Below, piece by piece: positions 37,979 to 46,454 of a stretch of 64,000 nt of DNA. The stretch is from Sphingopyxis sp. JAI128 (lineage in GTDB: Bacteria; Pseudomonadota; Alphaproteobacteria; Sphingomonadales; Sphingomonadaceae). Each line of letters opens with the position of its first letter. Within the stretch, counting starts at the first letter, position 1. The DNA lies in NCBI RefSeq assembly GCF_014207235.1, contig NZ_JACHDA010000001.1, positions 434,001 to 498,000 on the forward strand. The letters run 5' to 3'. The notes below the pieces were generated by a model that was not told where the DNA came from, ran no database searches, and was given only the letters and a program-made list of their open reading frames with translations. Both the position numbers and the translations under genes were made by a program.

Positions 37979-39535
37979 ATGAACAGCAAAGCCAATTTCA
38001 AGGCGGCCGCCCTGGCGCGCACCCTGGCCATCGGCCTCGTTGCGGCCGCGCTCGTGTCGGCGCCGTCGCAGCAGGCTGCGGCGCAGGCCTCGCAGAACGC
38101 CAGCAGCAGCATCGACCTGTCGGTCGGCCGCGGCCGCCTCATCAGCCTTCCGGCGTCGATGTCGGACGTGTTCGTCGCCGACGACAAGGTGGCCGATGTG
38201 CAGGTCCGTTCGGGTCGCCAGCTCTATATCTTTGGCAAGACGCCGGGCGAAACCAGCATCTATGCCACCGACGCCAGCGGCCGGGTCGTCTATTCGACGG
38301 TCGCCCGCGTTGGCAACAATATCGAGACGATCGACCAGATGCTCTCGCTGGCGATGCCCGAGGCGAGCATCTCGGCCAACACGATGAACGGCTTCGTGCT
38401 GCTCACCGGTACGGTCCAGTCGCCCGACGACGTCGCCGAAGCCGAACTGCTGGTCCAAGCCTTTGTCGGCGAAGGGACGAAAGTCCTTTCGCGCCTTCGC
38501 ACCGCGACGCCGCTGCAGGTCAATCTGCAAGTCCGCATCGCCGAGGTGAACCGCACGCTCGTCAAGGAAATCAGCGGCAACCTGCTGACGCGCGACCGCG
38601 ACGGTCCGCTCGGCAACGGCTTTCTGGGCGGGGTTTTCGGCGGCCGGTCGGCCGGCGAAATCACCTATCCCAACGCGCCGACCGCCATTTTCCCACCCAA
38701 CACGGTGCCGACGCCCTATAATCCGATCACCGGGCAGCCGATCAACAGCACCACCTTCGGGACGAATTACGGGATATCCACACCCGCCGGCATCCGCAGC
38801 ATCGCGGGCGCCGGGCGCCTTTTCGGCCTCGACCTGATCGCCTCGCTCGATATGGGCGAACGTTCGGGCATGGTCGTGACACTCGCCCAGCCGAACCTGA
38901 CGGCGATTTCGGGCGAGACCGCCGACTTCCTCGCGGGCGGCGAATTCCCGATCCCGATCCCCGGCAATCTTGCCGGCACGACGATCGAATATCGCAAATA
39001 TGGCGTCAGCCTCGCCTATACGCCGACGGTCTTGTCGAACGGCCGCATCAGCCTGCGCGTTCGTCCCGAAGTGTCGGAGCTGTCGACCGAAGGCGCGATC
39101 GAGATGGAAGGGTTCCAGATCCCCGCGCTGACGATCCGCCGCGCCGAAACGACCGTCGAACTCGGCTCGGGCGAAAGCTTCATGATTGCCGGCCTGATGA
39201 ACAATCGCTCGATCGGCGCCATCGACAAGATGCCCGGCCTCGGCGACGTTCCGCTGCTTGGCACCCTGTTCAAATCGGACAATTTCCGCCGCGGCGAGAC
39301 CGAACTGGTGATCGTGGTGACGCCCTATCTCGTCAACCCGGTCTCGGCGAACGACATCAAGCTGCCGACCGACGCCTATCAGAATTCGAACGATATCGCG
39401 CGCCTCCTGCTCAACCAGGAAAGCAACGGCGTAACGGGCGGCGACCGGCCGAAACCGCGCCTCGATACCGATGTTGGCGACGCCGATCGCCCGCGGGGCA
39501 CCGGCGACGCATCGCCAGGCTTCAGCATCAAGTGA
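37979..39535 (+). CDS. cpaC: Type II/IV-like secretin CpaC/RcpA
   Basis: CpaC is the outer-membrane pore through which the Flp pilus emerges. The 518-residue precursor has a signal peptide (cut near AAAQA, about residue 38). An N-terminal pilus-formation domain (IDLSVGRGRLISLPASMSDV) is followed by a BON domain (GFVLLTGTVQSPDDVAEAEL) and the secretin core (LSLAMPEASIS ... AQPNLTAISGETADFLAGG, EFPIPI, RIAVRPEVSELS-like strands), ending SFMIAGLMNNRS and PLLGTLFKSDNFRRGETEL. All parts are complete. Confidence 0.95.
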   Translation: MNSKANFKAAALARTLAIGLVAAALVSAPSQQAAAQASQNASSSIDLSVGRGRLISLPASMSDVFVADDKVADVQVRSGRQLYIFGKTPGETSIYATDASGRVVYSTVARVGNNIETIDQMLSLAMPEASISANTMNGFVLLTGTVQSPDDVAEAELLVQAFVGEGTKVLSRLRTATPLQVNLQVRIAEVNRTLVKEISGNLLTRDRDGPLGNGFLGGVFGGRSAGEITYPNAPTAIFPPNTVPTPYNPITGQPINSTTFGTNYGISTPAGIRSIAGAGRLFGLDLIASLDMGERSGMVVTLAQPNLTAISGETADFLAGGEFPIPIPGNLAGTTIEYRKYGVSLAYTPTVLSNGRISLRVRPEVSELSTEGAIEMEGFQIPALTIRRAETTVELGSGESFMIAGLMNNRSIGAIDKMPGLGDVPLLGTLFKSDNFRRGETELVIVVTPYLVNPVSANDIKLPTDAYQNSNDIARLLLNQESNGVTGGDRPKPRLDTDVGDADRPRGTGDASPGFSIK

Positions 39536-39560
39536 CGCGCTGGATTTCAGGAGCAAAGTG

Positions 39561-40205
39561 ATGAAGAAAATCGCAACTTGGACGATCCTGGCTCTGGCCA
39601 CGTCGCTCGCCGGATGCACGGGCGCGGCCTACAGCAATACCAGCCTCGAATCGGTGCACCAGCCGGTCGTGCGCAACAATATCTATCAATTCGATGTCGC
39701 CGTCTCGAACGGCGAACTTGCCCCCAGCGAACAGGGGCGCCTTCAGGGCTGGCTCGACGCCATGGGCGTCCGCTACGGCGACCGCATCGCGATCGAGGAT
39801 CCCTCGGTCTACGGCGCCGGTTCGGCGCAGGCCACGGTCCGGTCGATGGTCGGACGCCGCGGGCTGCTGCTGAGCGACGATGTTCCGGTCACCACCGGCG
39901 CCGTGCCGCAAGGCTATATGCGCGTCGTCGTCACGCGCGCGACGGCCTCGGTCCCCGGCTGCCCCAATTGGGACAGCAAATCGGCGATCAACATCACCAA
40001 CTCGACCTCGTCCAACTATGGCTGCGCGACGAACAGCAACCTCGCCGCCATGGTTGCCGACCCGAACGACCTGATCAAGGGCGCGAGCAGCAACCGGACC
40101 GACCCGTCCGCCGCGACGCGCGCGATCAAGACCTATCGCGAAAAGCCGCAGACCGGTGCCGGCGACCTCAAATCGTCCGCGACCAGCAAGGAGGACAGCC
40201 AGTGA
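39561..40205 (+). CDS. cpaD: Pilus assembly lipoprotein CpaD
   Basis: The 214-residue lipoprotein (signal LALATSLAGC, Cys19) belongs to the CpaD family. The conserved VVVTRATASVPGCPNWD and SSNYGCATNSNLAAMVADPN patterns are visible. It acts with the CpaC secretin in the periplasm. Its stop overlaps the GTG start of cpaE by four bases. Confidence 0.92.
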   Translation: MKKIATWTILALATSLAGCTGAAYSNTSLESVHQPVVRNNIYQFDVAVSNGELAPSEQGRLQGWLDAMGVRYGDRIAIEDPSVYGAGSAQATVRSMVGRRGLLLSDDVPVTTGAVPQGYMRVVVTRATASVPGCPNWDSKSAINITNSTSSNYGCATNSNLAAMVADPNDLIKGASSNRTDPSAATRAIKTYREKPQTGAGDLKSSATSKEDSQ

Positions 40206-41476
40206 ACGCCCCTTTCAAAATGGCCGGACTGCGTGATCCCTTCAACGCCTTTGTCTGCGACGACGATACGCTGGAGCTGATCCGGGCGGCCGCCAACGAG
40301 ATGGGTTGGCCGATCGAAAAGTGCAACAAGGGCGGCCTGCGCAACGCGGTGCAGTCGCTCTCGGTGTCTGCCAGCCCGAACATCCTCTTCGTCGACATGT
40401 CTGAATCGGGCGACCCGATCAACGACATCAACGCGCTCGCCGAAGTCTGCGAACCCGGCACGGTCGTGATCGCCGCCGGGCAGGTGAACGACGTTCGCCT
40501 GTACCGCGATCTTCTGTCGAGCGGGATCCAGGATTATCTGCTCAAGCCGTTGTCGCTCGAACAGGTGCGCGAATCGCTGACCATGGCGCAAGCCATGCTG
40601 TCGGCGCCGAAACATGCCGACATGCACGACGACAAGCCGCATCACATGATGGCGGTGGTCGGCGTGCGCGGCGGCGTCGGCGCATCACTCGTGTCGACCT
40701 CGCTCGCATGGGCGATCAGCGAACAGGCGGGGCGCCAGACTGCGCTGCTCGACCTCGACGTCCACTTCGGCACGGGCGCGCTGACGCTCGACCTCGAGCC
40801 CGGACGCGGCCTGATCGACGCGATCGACAATCCCAGCCGCATCGACGGCCTGTTCATCGAGCGCGCGATGGTGCGCGCGTCGGACAAGCTCAGCCTGCTG
40901 TCGGCCGAAGCGCCGATCCACCAGCCGGTGATGACCGACGGTTCGGCCTTTTTCCAGTTGGAAGAAGAACTGCGCGGCGCGTTCGAAATGACGATCGTCG
41001 ACCTTCCCCGCCAGGTGCTGATCCCCTTCCCGCACCTCGTGTCGGAGGTGGGAACGATCCTGCTCGTCAGCGACGTGACGCTCGCCGCGGCGCGCGACAC
41101 CATCCGTCTCCTGTCCTGGTTCAAACAGAATGTCCCGGGCGCCCGCGTGGTGCTGGTGGCGAACAAGTTCCAGAACGCGATCGGCGAACTGTCGCGCAAG
41201 GAATTCGAATCCTCGATCGAGCGTCAGATCGACATCGTCGTTCCGTTCGATCCGAAGCTGGTGAGCCAGTCGGCCAAGCTCGGCAAATCCTATGCCGAAA
41301 TCTGCAAGGGCACGAAATCGGCGCAGGTGTGGAGCAATCTGACCCGGCTGATCCTCGACGGCGCCGACATCGAGGCCGAAGAGGCCCAGGCGGCGACGGC
41401 AAAGGGCAAGTCGGGCGGGTCGCTGCTCGGCAAGCTCGGCCTGATGACAAAGAAGGGCGCGAAACAGGCGGCGTGA
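40202..41476 (+). CDS. cpaE: Pilus assembly ATPase-like protein CpaE/TadZ
   Basis: The 424-residue product has an N-terminal atypical receiver-like domain (about 12-130) and a ParA/MinD-type domain (about 142-400) with VVGVRGGVGASLVSTSLAWA, LLDLDVHFGTGALTLDL and MTIVDLPRQVLIPF. The P-loop lacks the usual Lys residues, which is normal for CpaE/TadZ. It localises the Tad machine at a cell pole. The GTG start is set by AAGGAGG at 40188 and couples to cpaD. In other species cpaF follows it at once; here tadB follows after 55 bases. Confidence 0.93.
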   Translation: MNAPFKMAGLRDPFNAFVCDDDTLELIRAAANEMGWPIEKCNKGGLRNAVQSLSVSASPNILFVDMSESGDPINDINALAEVCEPGTVVIAAGQVNDVRLYRDLLSSGIQDYLLKPLSLEQVRESLTMAQAMLSAPKHADMHDDKPHHMMAVVGVRGGVGASLVSTSLAWAISEQAGRQTALLDLDVHFGTGALTLDLEPGRGLIDAIDNPSRIDGLFIERAMVRASDKLSLLSAEAPIHQPVMTDGSAFFQLEEELRGAFEMTIVDLPRQVLIPFPHLVSEVGTILLVSDVTLAAARDTIRLLSWFKQNVPGARVVLVANKFQNAIGELSRKEFESSIERQIDIVVPFDPKLVSQSAKLGKSYAEICKGTKSAQVWSNLTRLILDGADIEAEEAQAATAKGKSGGSLLGKLGLMTKKGAKQAA

Positions 41477-41531
41477 CGACCCCTGGCGGGTCCCAACCTC
41501 CTCCAGCGATAGAAGCGGACATCAGCCGATC

Positions 41532-42503
41532 ATGAATCTGCCAGTCATCCTTATCATCGCGGGGGCCTTCCTGGCCTTTGCCCTCCTCTTCGTCCTGCTT
41601 GGCGGCCCTTCGGCCGGCAAGGCGAAGACACGGCGGCTGGCGACAGTCCGCGATCGTCACGCGGCATCGACCGAGGCCGTCGTCGCGGCGCAGATGCGCA
41701 AGACGATCCAGTCGGCCGGCGGCAAGGGCGATATCGCGCTGACCAGCCTGCTGCCGCGCCGCGAGGAGTTGGAAAAGCGGATCCGGCGAACCGGCAAGAG
41801 CTGGACGCTGACCCAATATATGTTCGCATCGATGGCGCTTTTCGTGGTTGTCACCGGCGGCATGCTGGCGGTCCGCGCGCCGATGCTCATGGCGGGCCTC
41901 GTCGGGCTGATGCTCAGCCTCGGCCTGCCCTATCTGATCGTCGGCCGGGCGATCAAAAAACGTGTCGCCCAGTTCAATACCCGCTTTCCCGACGCGATCG
42001 ACCTGCTCGTCCGCGGCCTGAAATCCGGCCTCCCGGTTACCGAGACCTTCCAGGTCGTGAGCCAGGAACTGCCGGGTCCCGTCGGCGAAGAATTCAAGGG
42101 CGTCATCGAACGCATCCGCATCGGCAACACGATGGAAGCCGCGCTTCAGGAATCGGCGGAAATGCTGGGCACTCCCGAATTCCAGTTTTTCTGCATCACC
42201 ATCGCGATCCAGCGTGAGACCGGCGGCAATCTTGCCGAAACCTTGGCGAACCTGTCCGACGTGCTGCGCAAGCGCGCGCAGATGAAGCTGAAGATCCGCG
42301 CCATGTCGTCGGAAGCGAAGGCTTCGGCCTATATCGTCGGCGCGCTGCCCTTTTTCGTCTTTGGCGTCGTGTGGTCGATGAACCCCGAATATCTCTCGGG
42401 CTTTTTCCACGAACAACGTCTCATCATCGCCGGTGTCGGCGGCCTGATCTGGATGAGCATCGGCGCCGGGATCATGGCGAAGATGATCAGTTTCGAAATC
42501 TGA
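41532..42503 (+). CDS. tadB: Tad inner-membrane platform protein TadB
   Basis: The 323-residue polytopic protein of the GspF/TadB family has an N-terminal membrane helix, paired helices at about 95-140, the cytosolic T2SSF domain (FNTRFPDAIDLLVRGLKSGL ... FQVVSQELPGPVGEEF) with ETGGNLAETLANLSDVLRKR, and two C-terminal membrane helices. It recruits the assembly ATPase CpaF in known systems. CpaF is not encoded in this window. Confidence 0.94.
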   Translation: MNLPVILIIAGAFLAFALLFVLLGGPSAGKAKTRRLATVRDRHAASTEAVVAAQMRKTIQSAGGKGDIALTSLLPRREELEKRIRRTGKSWTLTQYMFASMALFVVVTGGMLAVRAPMLMAGLVGLMLSLGLPYLIVGRAIKKRVAQFNTRFPDAIDLLVRGLKSGLPVTETFQVVSQELPGPVGEEFKGVIERIRIGNTMEAALQESAEMLGTPEFQFFCITIAIQRETGGNLAETLANLSDVLRKRAQMKLKIRAMSSEAKASAYIVGALPFFVFGVVWSMNPEYLSGFFHEQRLIIAGVGGLIWMSIGAGIMAKMISFEI

Positions 42504-42516
42504 AGGGGCAGAATCA

Positions 42517-43548
42517 GTGAACAGCAGCCTCCTTCTTTCCTCGGCATTCACCGGAGTCCAGCGCGGCCCGACGCTGCTCGGCATCGATGTCGTATGGGCC
42601 GGGACCGCGCTCGCCGCGGTCGGCGTCTTCGCGGTCTTGTTTGCGATCTACAACGCGCTGACCGTCCGCAACCCGATGACCAAGCGCGTCAAGGCGCTCA
42701 ACGAACGCCGCGAACAGCTCAAGGCCGGTATCACCGCCTCGACTGCCAAGCGCCGTGCCAAGCTGGTCCGCAAGAACCAGCATGCGGACAAGATGCGCAG
42801 CGTTCTCGGCAAGCTCCAGGTGCTGCAGGAAGAACAGATCAAGGACGTGCAGCAAAAGCTGGCGCAGGCGGGTATCCGGTCGAAAGACCTTGCCGTCGCG
42901 GTCATCTTTGGCCGTATGGTCCTGCCCGTCGTCTTTGGCGGCGTCGCGGCCTTCCTCATCTATTGGGTCGACATGTGGCCGACCCTGACGCCGATCAAGC
43001 GGTCAGGCTTCACCATGGCGATGCTCATCCTCGGCTACAAGGCGCCCGACCTGTTCGTCGAAAACAAGCGGTCCAAACGGACCGACGCGATACGCAAGGG
43101 CCTTCCCGATGCGCTCGATCTGCTCGTGATTTGCGCCGAAGCCGGCCTGACGGTCGACTCCGCCTTTTCCCGCGTCTCGAAGGAACTCGGCCGCGCCTAT
43201 CCCGAACTGGGCGAGGAATTCGCGCTGACCTCGATCGAACTCGGCTTCCTGACCGAACGCCGTCAGGCGTTCGAAAATCTGGCCTATCGCGTGAACCTGG
43301 AATCGGTGAAAGGCGTCGTTACGACAATGATCCAGACCGAAAAATACGGGACGCCGCTCGCCTCGGCGCTGCGCGTGCTGTCGGCCGAATTCCGCAACGA
43401 ACGCATGATGCGCGCCGAGGAAAAGGCGGCGCGCCTGCCCGCGATCATGACGGTGCCGCTGATCCTGTTCATCCTGCCGGTGCTGTTCATCGTCATCCTC
43501 GGTCCCGCGGCCTGTTCGCTCAAGGACGCGCTCGTCGATACGATGTAA
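42517..43548 (+). CDS. tadC: Tad inner-membrane platform protein TadC
   Basis: The 343-residue partner of TadB starts at a GTG (AAGGGGCAGAATCA leader). After a coiled, charged segment (70-115) comes the T2SSF domain KGLPDALDLLVICAEAGLTV, VSKELGRAYPELGEEFALTS, TMIQTEKYGTPLASALRVLS and a C-terminal membrane hairpin. It ends the Tad locus; the pseudopilin tadE/tadF and the tadD/tadG genes that often follow are absent. Confidence 0.94.
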   Translation: MNSSLLLSSAFTGVQRGPTLLGIDVVWAGTALAAVGVFAVLFAIYNALTVRNPMTKRVKALNERREQLKAGITASTAKRRAKLVRKNQHADKMRSVLGKLQVLQEEQIKDVQQKLAQAGIRSKDLAVAVIFGRMVLPVVFGGVAAFLIYWVDMWPTLTPIKRSGFTMAMLILGYKAPDLFVENKRSKRTDAIRKGLPDALDLLVICAEAGLTVDSAFSRVSKELGRAYPELGEEFALTSIELGFLTERRQAFENLAYRVNLESVKGVVTTMIQTEKYGTPLASALRVLSAEFRNERMMRAEEKAARLPAIMTVPLILFILPVLFIVILGPAACSLKDALVDTM

Positions 43549-43557
43549 TCGGTCAAA

Positions 43558-43583
43558 GCGGCACCGGCCCGCGCCGGTGCCGC
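43558..43583. terminator. Hairpin between tadC and the convergent hydrolase gene
   Basis: GCGGCACCGGC (43558-43568) pairs perfectly with GCCGGTGCCGC (43573-43583) around a four-base loop, an 11-base GC-rich stem. It lies between the stops of two convergent genes and probably ends transcription from both. No T-run follows on either strand. Confidence 0.6.
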
Positions 43584-43602
43584 GTCCGACGTCGGCGGGA
43601 AA

Positions 43603-44604
43603 TCAGCCGACCGTCTGTTCGATCGCCCCGAAAATGCTGTGGTGCCGGTCGTCGTCCATCCAGATGCGGACGGTGTCGCCCTTTTTCATGAAGGGCGTTT
43701 TCGCCTCGCCCTGCTCGATCGTCTCGATCGTGCGCACTTCGGCCAGGCAGGAATAGCCAACGCCGCCCGCGGCAACCGGCTTGCCCGGACCGCCGTCGGC
43801 GCCGCGGTTCGACACCGTCCCCGACCCGATGATCGTCCCCGCGCCCAGGTCGCGCGTCTTCGCCGCATGGGCGATCAACGCGCCGAAATCGAACGTCATA
43901 TCGACGCCGGCATCGGCGCGGCCGAGCGGCTCGCCATTCAGGTCGACCGACAGGATGCCGTGGAGCTTGCCGTCCTTCCAGCGTTCGCCGAGCGATTCGG
44001 GCGTCACGAAAACGGGCGACATCGCGCTCGATGGCTTCGACTGGAAAAAGCCGAACCCCTTGGCGAGTTCGCCCGGGATCAGCCCGCGCAGCGATACGTC
44101 GTTGGTGAGCCCGACAAGGAGGATTTTGTCGCGCGCCGCGACGGGATCGATCCCCGCCGGCACGTCGCCTGTCACCACGACCACCTCCGCCTCCATGTCG
44201 CAGCCCCATGCAGGGTCGCCGAGCGGAATCGGATCGCGCGGCCCCAAAAAGGCATCGCTGCCGCCCTGGTACATCAGCGGATCGTGCCAGAAACTTTCGG
44301 GCATCTCGGCCCCGCGCGCCTGCCGCACCAGCGCGACATGGTTCACATAGGCGCTGCCGTCGGCCCATTGATAGGCGCGCGGCAACGGCGAGGCCGCGTC
44401 GCGTTCGTGAAAACGCTCTTTCGGGATCGCATCATGGTTCAGGTCTTCGGCCAGCGCGGTGAGGCGTGGCGCGGCATAAGCCCAATTGTCGAGCGCGGCC
44501 TGCAACGTCGGTACGATCTGGCCCGCATCGGCGTACCACGCCAGATCGTCCGAAACGACGACGAGACGGCCGTCGCGACCCTGTTTGAGCGAAGCTAGTT
44601 TCAC
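43603..44604 (-). CDS. Fumarylacetoacetate hydrolase family protein
   Basis: The 333-residue enzyme has an N-terminal FAH domain (WADGSAYVNHVALVRQARGA) and a C-terminal FAA-hydrolase domain. Metal ligands are visible in CDMEAEVVVVTGDVP (Glu) and VGLTNDVSLRGLIPGE (Asp), along with GKLHGILSVDLNGEPLGRAD, GSGTVSNRGAD and FMKKGDTVRIWMDD. It is of the two-domain fumarylacetoacetase-like group used in aromatic degradation, though no aromatic genes surround it. The true substrate is unknown. The gene stands alone. Confidence 0.9.
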   Translation of the reverse strand: MKLASLKQGRDGRLVVVSDDLAWYADAGQIVPTLQAALDNWAYAAPRLTALAEDLNHDAIPKERFHERDAASPLPRAYQWADGSAYVNHVALVRQARGAEMPESFWHDPLMYQGGSDAFLGPRDPIPLGDPAWGCDMEAEVVVVTGDVPAGIDPVAARDKILLVGLTNDVSLRGLIPGELAKGFGFFQSKPSSAMSPVFVTPESLGERWKDGKLHGILSVDLNGEPLGRADAGVDMTFDFGALIAHAAKTRDLGAGTIIGSGTVSNRGADGGPGKPVAAGGVGYSCLAEVRTIETIEQGEAKTPFMKKGDTVRIWMDDDRHHSIFGAIEQTVG

Positions 44605-44661
44605 GAATTTTCCTTTGCATGCCGACGCGGCCGAACCGCCATCCGCATCAAAGGAGCGAGT

Positions 44662-45075
44662 TCAGCGCGACGTCGTGATCGATGCGAAACAGGTAAAGCC
44701 GCTCTGCCCCGCCTGCAAGCGCCGGATATATTGAAGATAGGCCTGCGACTGGTTGTAGGTCGCGCCGGGCAGCGTCTGCCCGCGAAACGCCCGCTTCACT
44801 TCTTCGCCGGTAAAGGGGCGCGGTGCCCCCGGAAAAGCGCCCTTCGTCCCCGCGGGAACCAGCTTGCCCTGGGGATCGATGAACTTGCCCGCCGCGGTCG
44901 GCGCCGGAACCGGAATCTGGCAGTTCATCACCGACACGGCCGTCTGCGCGAAAGCGGGGCGGATCGTCAGCGCCGCCGACACCCCGACCGCGCCGAGCGC
45001 CAGCATCTTGCGCCGCGAGGGGATGGCTTCTTCCGTTTCCGCCGCCTCACCGGCGGGAATGTCGCTCTTTTCCAT
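44662..45075 (-). CDS. Small Tat-exported protein, hypothetical
   Basis: A 137-residue protein with a twin-arginine signal: SRRKMLALGAVGVSAALTIR, then PAFAQ as cleavage site (about residue 45). The mature part contains two Cys (VMNCQIPVP and GFTCFAS) that may form a disulfide, and a YNQSQAYLQYIRRLQAGQSG tail. I recognise no family. The export route fits the complete tatABC in the window. It is divergent from the histidine kinase gene, with about 150 bases between the two starts. Confidence 0.75.
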   Translation of the reverse strand: MEKSDIPAGEAAETEEAIPSRRKMLALGAVGVSAALTIRPAFAQTAVSVMNCQIPVPAPTAAGKFIDPQGKLVPAGTKGAFPGAPRPFTGEEVKRAFRGQTLPGATYNQSQAYLQYIRRLQAGQSGFTCFASITTSR

Positions 45076-45224
45076 GGGATGCGCATAACCCAATGGACCG
45101 CCAAGGAAAAGCAAAAGACCGCGCCCCCTTTGCCGCTTCCCGCTTTGGGACATTCGCCACGCAGAGGTTAATCACCGTAAACAGCCTTGCGAATCCGGTC
45201 CGCTTCGTGCGACGCATCCCCGCG

Positions 45225-46454
45225 ATGTTCGACCGCCTTTCCAGCCTCGTTATCGCGGTGACGCTGGTCGCCATCGCGGCGATCTTCGCGACATTGACGG
45301 GCGGCGATCCGCTGTCGATCGCGATCATGGCGCTGGCAGGTTTCATTGCCGCCGCGACGGTTTACAGCGCGCTTCCGGTTCCGCTTCCCGACGCGCCCCG
45401 GACCAGTGCGGCGGAGCCCGTGCTTCCCCCGGCCATCTCGCTGCTGCGCCATCCCGATTTCGCACATTGGGTCGACCAGGAAAAGGAGCCGCTGCTCGGC
45501 ATCGCCGACAATATCGTCACCATCGCCAACGACGCGGCGATCCGTCTGCTCGGCCGGCACATCGTCGGCGCCGACGTCCGCACCGCGATCCGGCATCCCG
45601 CCGCGACCGACTGGCTATCGCGCATCGACGATGGCGCGCCGCTCGAAATGGTGAACCTGATCGACTTCCCGCGTCCCGGTGCGCGCTGGACGATGCGGAT
45701 CGCGGCCTTGTCCGGCCGCGAATATATCATCTTCCTCTCCGATCGCTCGGCGATCGATGCGGCCGACCGGATGCGGTCGGATTTCGTCGCCAACGCCAGC
45801 CACGAACTGCGCACGCCGCTCGCCGCGATCCTCGGCTATGTCGAAACGCTGCAGGACATGAATGGCGAAACCGATATGGCGACGCGCAGCCGGTTCCTCT
45901 CGATCATCCACGGCGAGGCGGGACGGATGCAGCAACTGGTAATCGACCTCCTCTCGATCTCGCGTGTCGAGGCGGACCGCTTTCGCCGCCCCACCACCCC
46001 GGTCGATCTCGCGGGGATCGTCGGAACCAGCATCGCGCAGCTTTGCGACAGCGAACAGGCGCGCGCGAAAGACATCGTCGCAAAGCTGGGCGAAGAACCG
46101 CTACCGATGCTGGGCGATCAAGCGCAACTGGGCCAGCTCGCACACAACATCATCTCGAACGCGTTGAAATACGGGCATACAGGCACGCCGGTCACGGTCG
46201 AACTGACGCGCGAGGGGCGCCGGGTCCGGCTGGCGGTCAGCGACGAAGGCGACGGCATCGCCCCCGATCACCTGCCCCGGCTCACCGAACGCTTCTATCG
46301 CGTCGACGAGGCGCGCAGCCGCTCGGTCGGGGGCACCGGCCTCGGCCTTGCGATCGTCAAGCACATCAGCGAACGCCACCAGGGGCAGCTCGATATCGAG
46401 AGCGAACTTGGCAAGGGCACGCGCGTGTCGGTGACCTTCCCGCTCGCTACCTAG
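45225..46454 (+). CDS. PhoR-like sensor histidine kinase
   Basis: The 409-residue membrane kinase has two membrane segments (about 6-24 and 30-46), a PAS-like region (about 75-175), the dimerisation domain with FVANASHELRTPLAAILGYV (phospho-His) and an HATPase domain with IISNALKYGHTGTPVTV, VSDEGDGIAPDHLPRLTERF and RSVGGTGLGLAIVKHISERH. This is the PhoR type. The usual partner phoB, phoU or pst genes are not in the window, so it is orphan here. Start at MFDRLSS (45225) gives the normal N-terminus. Its stop overlaps that of the convergent aminotransferase. Confidence 0.88.
   Translation: MFDRLSSLVIAVTLVAIAAIFATLTGGDPLSIAIMALAGFIAAATVYSALPVPLPDAPRTSAAEPVLPPAISLLRHPDFAHWVDQEKEPLLGIADNIVTIANDAAIRLLGRHIVGADVRTAIRHPAATDWLSRIDDGAPLEMVNLIDFPRPGARWTMRIAALSGREYIIFLSDRSAIDAADRMRSDFVANASHELRTPLAAILGYVETLQDMNGETDMATRSRFLSIIHGEAGRMQQLVIDLLSISRVEADRFRRPTTPVDLAGIVGTSIAQLCDSEQARAKDIVAKLGEEPLPMLGDQAQLGQLAHNIISNALKYGHTGTPVTVELTREGRRVRLAVSDEGDGIAPDHLPRLTERFYRVDEARSRSVGGTGLGLAIVKHISERHQGQLDIESELGKGTRVSVTFPLAT

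Noticed and set aside
37949..39619. A 556-codon minus-strand frame opposite cpaC
   Set aside because: The plus strand encodes an unmistakable secretin; the minus frame is a GC artefact.
41477..41531. Possible missed cpaF gene between cpaE and tadB
   Set aside because: Only 55 bases separate the two genes and no Walker motifs of a secretion ATPase are found elsewhere in the window.
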